Assembly: GCA_023238725.1 (NCBI GenBank) | Contig: CM041545.1 | Coordinates: 18,009,501 to 18,073,500 of the forward strand | Direction of reading: 5' to 3' | Origin: Scortum barcoo | Taxonomy: Eukaryota > Chordata > Actinopteri > Centrarchiformes > Terapontidae | DNA length: 64,000 bases | Part shown: in pieces, positions 54,401 to 64,000 of the stretch | Layout of the letters: the number at the start of each line of letters is the position of its first letter | Position numbering within the stretch: position 1 is the first letter of the stretch | Position numbers and translations under genes: made by a program | The notes under the pieces: generated by a model | The model's input: the letters and a program-made list of their open reading frames with translations, nothing else | The model's database searches: none | Told to the model about the DNA's origin: nothing

Positions 54401-57400
54401 GTCAGATCAGATTTATTATCACAAGGTTTATATGTGATGGTTTTGCAAAGCACAGACAAATGACGTAGACCTGCAGATGCGAGTGTCGGACACGTGCTCG
54501 TGTTGTTCAGAGAAGCATTTGCAAATGATGCGTTTTGTCTTAATTGATGAGCCTTGTTTGGGTCAGTAGGCGACACCAAAGGAATTTGATCTGGCTTTGG
54601 GTAAGCAGCAAAAGTGAAGCTTAAAGATTCAAGTTATTTCAGTAATAGTAGAAGGTAATTGTAGTTTGACTACTGAAGTCTCACGAGGGGGTAAATTTTC
54701 TTTTTTAGCCTTTTAGTAGCCCCAGTGGCTGTCGATCAGGGGTGTCAATCATGGTGAAACCTCTCGCACAAACTCAGCTGCATTGCATGACATGCTTGGA
54801 TTTTTTAAACCTCTTTAGTCTGTGAAGGGTAGACAAGTTTCTCCAGAAAAACCAGCTGTTTCAGATCCTGATAAAGGTTGCTCTGTCTAAACTCATAGTT
54901 TTGAGTTTCATAATACAACAGTATTCGTGTCCATTTCTCCAGTAACATTGTCGTTGTTTTTGTGGGAATCATATATGTAGCTCCCTGTTTCTTGAGAAAA
55001 ATATAGTCAATGTTAGACAATGTCCTTTTTAAACATCTGAGATTAGTCATCTGTGAGTACATTTTGAGAATGAATGCCATGTTAAGCAGCTGCTCGCCAT
55101 ATATTTTAATGTAAAAATGGTTTTTAAAAAAGCTAACTTTTCAAGGAGCAGCCAAATGAATGTCGATGCATGTCCAATGGTAAATATTCCCATTCGTGTT
55201 TTTGATTTGGATTAATAATAACTTGACCATTTTGTTTGGCCTGGCTGGAGCCTATTAAAGCCATCCAACAGTCAGTTCAGCACATTGGGACCTCCAGCAG
55301 CGGGTCACGCGAGCCCGGTCAGCTCAGTAGGAAAGGGTGACCCACATTTTCTCTGTCTTTTTCTGCAGACCACTTTACTGTTGTTTCTTCTTTTACCATT
55401 TGTCTCTGAAAAAATGAAATGAAAGAGCACAAAAAAATATATACATTCTCACTCTAAGTAGATATTCTTGTAAAATCCAGACAAGGTTTCTGTTGGATAA
55501 AGATGGTTGGTTTTATTAATACAAGAATGGGTTGAGTTTTTTTTTTTTTTAATTGGCCTGCTTGTTATGCTCTGCAATAGGTATGGAAATTGCATCGAAT
55601 TGTCAATGTTTAATCCAGTGTAATCTGAATGCCATGTATAATCTCAGTGTAATTTGGTTAAGTTGAGTATGTGTCTGCAATAGATCTGTGTCAACATGCC
55701 TGCCTGTGTTTATTTTTTTATTTTTCTTGTTCATGCAAACGCAAACAGACAAACAACCACGAAACGGTTTTTGTCATGTTCCTGAACAGCTAACAGTAAT
55801 GTTCATCTCCTGAAATATTTTGGTGCTGAAAACCTAAATCAACTCCGAAACTCCAGTTCCCGGCATGCCCATCTGATTCACCGTTAACCCAGCAGATGAA
55901 GTGATTCTTGCGGCGGTAAATCTGTCAATATGTCTAACATTATATACGTCTGTCCCTCACATCTAGCATATCCAGCCACTAGCGTGAAATCAAGAGGAGA
56001 CTACTTGATTTTGGGAGGTGGAAAAAAGGGTGGCAAGGAACACAAAGCACTCAGCTTGTGATGGTGGAAAACTTGTTTGTCTCAGCAGTAGCTTAAAAAA
56101 CCACGGTCTGGAATGCATTGCTTGACTGCACAAATACTTTGACAAATTTTCCCAAGTTTCATACATCTGTGAACTCAATCTCTGACTGACTGAGATTAAA
56201 GCTTCGCATTTTCAATTGATTTTATGTTTGCTTTGCAGAAACCGTCCCTAAGAATAGTGAGAAAGATGATGTCTGGTGATAAACTAAGCGATGGGCTAAA
56301 GCTTTTAGTGAAGAGGGGGGAGTATTGAGAAGAGTGGGTGGGCTGTGATATATATAACAAGCTATGAAGACTTGAGAGCAGTTTTTCTGGGCAGATAAAG
56401 ACAAGTGGTGAAGTTGTTATCTAAGAAAGATGGAGAGCGAAGGACACAGAGAGAGGTTAAATGCACCAGAATATATCACCTCTAAGATGCATTATAAGAT
56501 AACCTCAAGTCAGTGGGAGACAGAAAGAAATGTAATTCATCATAAAAACTAATAAAGAGTTTTTTGTGGGACAAACTACTTTTAGTTACTTACTCTTGTT
56601 ATTGATAGTACTATTTCTTATCATTATTATTAATGATGGTCCAACATTCTGTAGAGTTTGAGAGTCGAGATTAAACCACGTCCTCTGTCTTTGATATATT
56701 ACGTATTAGCTTATTTCTACTGTCTAAGAGGTTTCTGGACTGTTGCAACACTGCAGCGCTCGTGCATTTCTTCCTTTGTCACTCCCTTGAAGAGAGATCT
56801 TGTAAAAGTCCAGCTGTGAAGACAAATTCCAGAGCTTCCAGGAAAAATGCTATCAGACAGCATTAGCCCAAATAATGTTGTTGATTAATCATTTACTAAC
56901 AGGCTCTGACGTCGCTTCATATGAGAGACATCCAAAGGCTAAGGCATTACTCACGCTGCCTGGTGTTTCTGGTCTCACACACACACACAAGCGTGCACAC
57001 ACACGTACGTTCATTCAACGGGAACACACAGCCCTGCACAAAAACACCACTTAGAGTTCGTACATGTGTGCATACCGCTTTTAGGCTCCTTTGGCCCGGT
57101 ACCTGACTGCAGCTCGCCCAACCAAGTTTGGTTTGTAACTCAACCTCTCTCTCCTCTGAACATTTGACAAGCACAGCTCCAGCAGGTGACAGAGACAGAG
57201 AGCATGACATGAATGAAAAAACGGTGCTTTTTTTGTTTTGTTTAGTTGTTTTTTTTCCCCCGAGTGAGAAATTAACCTCAGCCAGATAAATGGTGATTAA
57301 TTCAACTGATCAGAAACACATGGTTAAACTGCTGTAAGGCCCTGATGAGAAGGGAATCTAAATGCCAGATACTCTAGATCTAATTCATTACTCTAAGTAC

Positions 57401-60400
57401 ACGTAGATTCATTGCCTCAGCAACATCAGTGGATCAAAGCAATACCAGCAGGTTGTATTACTGAACTTACAGTAATGATGATTGCTTTTTACAACGAGCT
57501 GGAGAGAAAGAGGCGAGGGGCGATAAAGAAAAAAAAAAAGAGGGAATTTGATATCTCTTTCTCAGTAATCCTTTGTGCGATTACATTATTTGCGTGCTGG
57601 TGTCTCCCTCATTACAGTAAACCAGAACATATGTACGCGGTGTCGTATGTTTGTGCTTGTAATTAAAGACCCGTCACTTAGAGACACTTAAGTCTCCCCA
57701 GGCCAAGACACACACAAAGAGAGATGTCTGTTGTATAATAAAACTAAATGAATCATTGCAATTATTGTCAGACGGGTGCTGGGATGGAATACCTCAGAGG
57801 CCAACATTATAGTGTCACGTAAGCAGGGGCATCGCTTACATTTTTAAAGCTGTGTGTGTGTTTGGTTAAACCATGCAGAGGAATTCGAGTGGTGAAACGT
57901 TGTAGATGAAGGTGTCATACAGAATATTATGACCTTATCTGAGCAGTAATAACATGGTCTGTGCTCCAAGAAAGTCTCTAGATATTCGATGGCATACCTG
58001 CTAACATATCATTACACGAGACAAATGGCTTAAACAGCGCCGAAAAACATTTTCACAAAGATGGAAAAAGAGACATAAGGCCCAAGTTGATTCAGCTACA
58101 AATGATATTTTCATTTTCATTTTTTGGTGCTGCGGTTGGGTAAAGTTCCTCAACGCAAAAAAAAAAAAAAAACTGCTGCAAAACCATCTGTCCAAGAGGA
58201 GGGTAATCAGTGTCAGGTGAAATAACATGGATGAACCATGAATCACTGGAAAAGTTCTAATGTTGATTAAAAAATCTGTATTGGAAATCTTAAGCAATGT
58301 TTTGGGCAGCTCTCATGAGAGCCCTGAAGTCAGATCTTTAAAAAGTGTTTTGTTTTTCATGATTTTGACTGTGCTTGATGTGATGGGACTCTTTTTTTTT
58401 TGTGTGTGTGTTTTTGTGTTTCCACCTGCCACTGTTTAAAGGTCTAACACCTGGACTTATTTGAGACAATGTTTAATAGACATGAATTACAGCTGTTATT
58501 TTTGTAAATTTGTAACTGTGCTTATTGGTATGTATCGCCTGAGGGGTACAAATGGTTGAAATTTGAATGATTTTTGTGGATTTGTTCACAGTTGAGTTTA
58601 GATTCTTAGTCTGCTGTGGGAAAGCTGGGAGAAGAAAACCTGGTCTACAAAAAGACATGAATACAGGGCAGGTCTTTTGTCCCAACATTGTGATTACACC
58701 CCAATGCCATGCATATCACTGTAATCCCTCTTTACACAATGAGAAACTCAACAGAAGTAAAGACAACAAAAGGTGATTTTTCTGGTTAATCCCTCACCCT
58801 GTGATTTCCTCTTGCAATTTTCTAAATAAATAGCAGCGGTGAAAGGTGTATACCTCAATGTATAAAGTCCTGAGTTAAAACATTTTCTCATCAGCATCTT
58901 TTCCAAATGCACCAGACAGCTGTTTTCAGTGAAAACTCATTAACTGTGTGCTGCCTATTTAGCAACGAACATCAGTCAGACAAAGTTGGTGGAGACCAAC
59001 ACCTGAGTTAAAAAGACAGTGAATATTAGATTTAAATGATCAGGTGAGCAGAAACACAACTCCAAATAAATCCTTATGGTGCTCTATAACTTCTGGATGT
59101 GTGAATAAACAGAGGACAAATGTGCCATATTAACTTGACAATATGTCTGTGTTGCTTTTACAGCCTGTTTTTGCTGCCCTCCATTGGTAAAAAAAAAAGT
59201 TATTGTAGTTTAGGTATCAAAGGTAAGAGATAATTATTGTGCTGAATGGCCCATTGAAGCATATATACATGTTATATACTGTATATTTTATTATTGGGAT
59301 ATTACTATCAACGCATTAACATGTAAGATGTGTTTTAAAATCATAGCAGATCGTGGTAGAGCTGAGTGAAGGCTTTATATACTTGAAGGACTTTAATCCC
59401 TAACAGTGCTTCTGATCTTACGTTTTCTGTGTAAAATTGGACTCAGAAAGCTCTGGGGAAAAACAGGAAAATTTAGTGAAGTAGAGATGTTACGTAAGGT
59501 AACATAAAATAAATCAAGGAAAGTTTAAGTACCCTAAAATAGAGCTTGAGCATTTGAGTCAGTGTGCTTACATTCCACCACTGATAAACGCTAACAGTGC
59601 ACACACATACATATCTCTGCTGTCCTGCTGAAATTTTAGGATCGTAAAACTGATCTGTGAGTACTCATTGAACTTATCTTTTTCCTGGCTTGCAGCATCT
59701 TTTAGCAGTAACATGTTTAATGTAAAGAATGAGGGGAAAAAAATACTGTTTTGAATTTATATCCTCAAGTTCTTATCAAACTATTCACTAACATTAACTC
59801 CCCGCTATGGCTTCATTTGTTTATTACAACACTGAAGGAAATATCACATAGTAATAGGATTTTTTTTTTCAGTAGGCTGCAAGTGTGCATCTGTTTCTCT
59901 TTTCTGGTTAATTTTACAAGAGGCCATGTCACATTTTTCATCTGCAAAAATAAATGTCTACTCGAGAGAACAAATTAGTGAATGTAGGAACAAAGTCTGC
60001 TTGTGCAACGTCTTCTTGTATTTCCAGTTTTTGTGGCTTTCATGTTTTTACCTAAATTGATACAATCTTCCGTGGGCTCTGTTCAAAACCTGCTGGATAA
60101 AAAGAAATATACATTATATGGTCATCAGGCCAAAAAAAAACAGCTTTTTCCTTCGTTTATGTATCGGAGATGTGAGGTTTTAACCCAGCAGCGGCGATAT
60201 CCGCGGATGTGAATCCGTCTCCTCTGGTTCTGGAGTGTTTAGTCTGAGAGCCGCACTCCCCCATCTGCTTTACAGCTGCCTGTTAGAGGGTCTAATTAGA
60301 ACAATGATAATGTCCAATCATCTATGCTACATTAAGCTAACATCTAACGCAACCAATCAGGGAATCAGGGAGCATGAGGGCTGAGGGCTCATGAGAGGAG

Positions 60401-61433
60401 CCGTTACTGTCGAAGAGTTGGCCTTATAATGAGAGACAAAGAGAAAAGTCTTGTTTGTAGTTATAGAGAGCAGACCAGAGGATACTTAGTTCAGTTTGTT
60501 TAGAGTGATTTGCACACAGTCCACGTCTGTAGCTGTCAAATAAAGTGTAAATCAGCACTGAGGGTAATAATAGATTAATTAAACGAGCTCAGTTTTTAAC
60601 AGTCTCAATTTAGTACCAATGCCTCTATATGACCTACATGAATGGGACCAGCAGGGAGAGGATTTGCTGTTTGTTCGTTTTTAATAGTTATTCTTAATGT
60701 CTGCCACCGGGTTGGATTGATCTCAGTGCCATCAGATGAATCGGTGCTTCTGGTTTGCTCTTTGTCGTCAAGTAGCTTCAGGAGCTTTCGCCCGCTCTTT
60801 TCTTCGCGAAGTAGTCTCCATGTAGCAGGGCGCAAAGCAGATAAAACGTGGCCAAACGAAACGCTGAAACACACGAAACACTACTGCCTTTGTCCACAGG
60901 GGCCACCAACATCGACACAGAATGAAAAGTTCAATAGAGCTGCTTTAATTAACAGCAGTTTTGATAATTGGTTGTCATTTAAACAACAACACTAAGAGTA
61001 TATAGCTAGGCCACATGTCTAAAAACAGAAGATGCGGTCTATGGTGCACTCAGTTAATGCAAACAGTGCCTTTGCCACTTCTGGACTGGATTTAGTATTG
61101 CTCGATTGACTAGAGAGTGTGTGAAAGTAATAATAAAAACAGTCAAAAAATGTTTTGTTGAATCTTTTTTATAATATATAGCTTGCATAACCTTTAGTCT
61201 CAGAACATTTTACTCCTCCTCTCTTCCTACACAGCATTGCTAATTTTCCACCTTGTTGTTTTTGCCTCCATCCCTTGACGAAAACATCTTCTCCTCTCAT
61301 TTTCCTAAACTTCATCTTTCTCTGCAGAGCATCTCAAAATCTTTGGTAAAAGCCTGACTGAGTTCCCCTGAGTTTCGCCATTTTCTCAGCAATTCCCCCC
61401 GACCTCCCCAGCACCACTTACAGTATCTTTTCT

Positions 61434-61771
61434 TCCTCCTCCTCCTCCTCTTCCTCTTCATCCTTTCTCAGTCCCATGCCCCTCAGCCCTGACACCAGCC
61501 TCCCTTTGAAGTCCTCTTTTAAGAGCACAATTAACCCCCTCTTCCAGACACTTAATCGCACTCACTTCTCACCTTTTTAATAAGGCACTCATAGACAAGT
61601 GTTTTTTTTTTTCCTTTCTTTCTTTCTCTCTCTCACACACACTCTGTCACACTTTAGATCTACAGGTCCTTACAACACGCCTGTAAATTCTTTGTCACTT
61701 GGCTGCAAACTCAGAGACCCCTTCCTGTCTATATGCTGTGGCACTGTACACGTGTGTGTGTGTGTGTGTGT
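61434..61771 (+). repeat. (CCT)n/CTT-rich patch and (GT)10
   Basis: TCTTCCTCCTCCTCCTCC at about 61433-61460, a T/CTTT patch at 61602-61632 and a GT run at 61752-61771. Confidence 0.92.
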
Positions 61772-62004
61772 TGTGGGAGAGAGGGCAAATGAAAGAGAGA
61801 CAGAGGTGGTTTCTGGTGGTTTGACTCAGTGTTAATGTAGTTTCCGGTACTTTGATACAAAGTGAATCAGCGGTGACTGGGGGTGAAAAAAAGCCTTTAA
61901 AGCAGTAGATCACCAAATTGTCGCTCAGCGTGTGCTCTTAATTTTTTTTTTGCACAGTATCTGCGCTTTTCGGTTCAAGACAAAATTATCTGTTTATTTC
62001 ACCG

Positions 62005-63078
62005 ACACACACCAAAGTATGTGGACAGCAGAGCCTTATTCCAAACCCGTAGTCGTTATTATGCCCCTTTAACAGCCTCCACTCCACTGCAGAAGTTTTT
62101 TTTATATGACTTTTTTTGGAAGCTTGCTGCAGGAATTTGCTCCCCTTCAGCCACAAGAGTAAAAAAGGAAGAGCGTTGCGTTCATTTTCTTGCAATTTGC
62201 CCCCGTATCTCCACACTCAGCTCAGCGTCTCCCACGCTGGCGGGATACATGGCCTTGGGCTCCCAGAGTAATTCAGTGCAGGTGAACGTAGCCTTTGTGA
62301 CTCCGCCTGTAGCGCGGTGATGTTTTCCTCCGGGGGTCAGGGTGCTGATGAATATTACCTGATAGCAGCGGGAAATAATGACACAAAAAAGAAATCGCTG
62401 CACCTCTTTATCTTGTTTTTTGTCTCTGTGGGAGGTGGTGTCCAAAAACCTGTGGACACCACCGTTACTGTGTTAAAGTAATCAACTTTTGCTCCCCACT
62501 ACTACTACTAAAACTCCTACTCAGTTACAAGGTACACTTTGATTAGGGCTCAGGTCAGACCTGTTCATCAGAGTTCAAATAGACACATGCACATGCTGCC
62601 TTGTTCTTGATCTTAAGTAGGACTAATTTGCTATGAATTCTGGGTAAATTAAGACTTTTTTTCAAACTACAAAACATGGCCAAATGAGCAACTCCATAAA
62701 ACCACTGACCTCTGTTCAGTCTAAGTTAGAAAATCTTTGTCTTGTTGAAGAATTCAACAGTTACAAGGACGTTTTTATTAGGAAACTTTATTGAGACTGG
62801 CCCCCGGTTGCAGTCTGTGTCTAGTTCATCCCAAAGTTGTGGGACAGGAAAGAGCTCAAGACTCAAGTTCTCCCACATCAAACCCATTTTATAAGCACCT
62901 CGGTCTGTTCACGAGGACAGGAGGGCCTCAATTGGAAGCGCACACATTTGCTGAAAGATCACTGTGAGCTGTAGTTTTTTGTAATTTTTCCTCTGTTAAA
63001 ACTAAACAACACTGAGAAACAAACCCCAGACCAAAAGTACTCAAAAGGGACGTCCACATACTTTTGGGGCGTGTAGTG
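62005..63078. mobile_element. Decayed Tc1/mariner-like DNA transposon remnant with internal insertion
   Basis: The left end reads ACCAAAGTATGTGGACAGCA (62011-62030). The right end (63051-63078), read on the minus strand, has CCCCAAAAGTATGTGGACG. Together they form an imperfect terminal inverted repeat of the kind found on a very common fish Tc1-like element. Inside the left end, phrases such as AACAGCCTCCACTCC and GCAGGAATTTGCTCC (62071-62143) match the element's 5' part. Near the right end, GTTCATCCCAAAG and AGTTCTCCCACATCAAACC (62825-62885) match a more internal part. Most of the transposase region is gone. A second TIR-like sequence, CCAAAAACCTGTGGACACC, sits at 62442-62460, suggesting nesting or rearrangement. 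Confidence 0.65.
62433..62463. repeat. Perfect 11-bp inverted repeat with 8-nt loop
   Basis: GGTGGTGTCCA (62434-62444) pairs exactly with TGGACACCACC (62453-62463). The right arm and loop resemble the Tc1-like terminal repeat of the surrounding fossil, so this could be two abutting transposon tips. Confidence 0.7.
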
Positions 63079-64000
63079 CATGTCTTTTCATCGGTGCGCA
63101 CGAGGGTCCAGAGTTCAGGAGTGACATGGGGCTAAGCCTGCGGAGTATTGAGTTAGATTGAGAGGATATTCCATATGCAAACACAGACGTGCTGCCTTCC
63201 TATAATAACTTCCTCAGAAGTGACGGCAGCTCAGTGTTGAGCTATTTAAGACCAGCAAGCCCTTTGAGGAGGGAGGATTTTCCTTCCCCACTCCTCTCTC
63301 CCTCCTGTCTCTCTCTTTCTGTCATTAATAATATGATATTGTCCCATCTGTCGGGGGAGTCAGCGTGGAGCACGTGTTTCCAGTTAGGCTCATCAGAACC
63401 TGATGTGGGGAGGCCGGAGAGACCGAGAGGGACTGCAACTAGGAAGCCTGGCCTAGAGTGGGAAACGGCGGCACAGGGCGAGGTAATTAAGTCACAGGGT
63501 CTCTACTTTTTCAGCGCGCAGGTATACACTTCAGTGATATTTGAAAATTTACAAAGTCTGTTTGGAATAAGAAGGACTCTTGGGAAAGACAGTGTGACCA
63601 GCAAGACGTTTTCCTCCAGCTTGAACAATAAATAGTGAAATTAAGTTGTTTTTTTTTCTGACCTCTTTCACATGATCACACTGTACAAAACGTGTTCCCC
63701 TCCAGATTTTTTTTCGTTTTCAAGGCTTCCTGCCAAATGTTTACATATGCATATTTTTCACGACATACAAGTGATCGTATAATTATACCATTTTTATATG
63801 ATTGGTTTACAAAGTGGAGCGAAGAAGGTGCCCTGGGACACGAGTGAGCTGACATCACTATTAACATATTTGTAAGATGCTATAATGTAAAACACAAACA
63901 AGAAAATGGTCTGATCAAAGGCCTTGTTCTGCCCACTGCTATTACCCCACCTCCAGACAGTATTGCTGCAATCATTCTGTGTTAAATCAGATGCAGAAAT
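63079..64000. other. Non-coding end of window
   Basis: A GTG-started open frame of about 148 codons (63189-63635) lacks ATG and family resemblance and is not accepted as a gene. Nothing else is seen. Confidence 0.6.

Larger units (their letters stand above)
47246..62004. other. Upstream non-coding
   Basis: Aside from repeat copy 6, the TAACCAA-type repeat and simple repeats, I find no gene. Candidate regulatory patches are at 48270-48330 (two CACTTGAA and one TTAAGCAC) and 60280-60360 (CAGCTG, palindromic TCTAATTAGA, two CCAATCA). Confidence 0.6.

Noticed and set aside
63189..63635. 148-codon open frame near the window end
   Set aside because: Starts with GTG rather than ATG, and no domain or splice context is seen.

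Overview
This is a vertebrate genomic window, most likely from a teleost fish. It is AT-rich and almost entirely non-coding, and it is studded with GT/CA and CT/GA microsatellites. It also carries decayed interspersed repeats of fish type: an RTE/Rex3-like LINE end, Tc1-like remnants, a tRNA-derived SINE head, and one repeat family that I recognise in six places. Nothing looks bacterial, and there is no CRISPR array, operon or rRNA.

Only one protein-coding gene can be supported with confidence: a complete fibroblast growth factor 10 gene (fgf10) on the minus strand. It has three coding exons at 37498-37051, 24189-24086 and 21616-21416. Introns of 12,861 bp and 2,469 bp separate them, with consensus GT-AG borders and phases 1 and 0. 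The joined product is 250 residues. It has a long leucine-rich signal region, a serine/proline-rich linker and a full FGF beta-trefoil core. The sequence cannot tell me whether this is the fgf10a or fgf10b paralogue.

Layout. Bases 1 to about 20,800 are the intergenic region downstream of fgf10, with microsatellites, one copy of the dispersed repeat, a Tc1-type MITE scrap and a long polypyrimidine/C-rich block near 18.1-18.5 kb. Bases 20,842-21,415 are a possible 3' UTR ending at an AATAAA. Bases 21,416-37,498 are the gene. Intron 2 holds a repeat copy, and intron 1 holds a 159-bp GT tract and the SINE fossil. Bases 37,499-38,700 are a purine-rich (minus strand) upstream segment with a possible TATA/initiator pair. 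From 38.7 to 64 kb there is upstream non-coding DNA, which could hold fgf10 enhancers. It contains the LINE fragment (43.3-43.8 kb), four more copies of the dispersed family, a 21-bp minisatellite, one orphan open exon-like segment (45.26-45.44 kb) and a decayed Tc1-like transposon (62.0-63.1 kb).

I found no new multi-gene system. The most interesting points are: an aspartate in fgf10 where mammals have the cysteine affected in human LADD syndrome; a microsatellite serving as the exon 3 polypyrimidine tract; the dispersed repeat family; and the nested, hairpin-bearing Tc1-like fossil.
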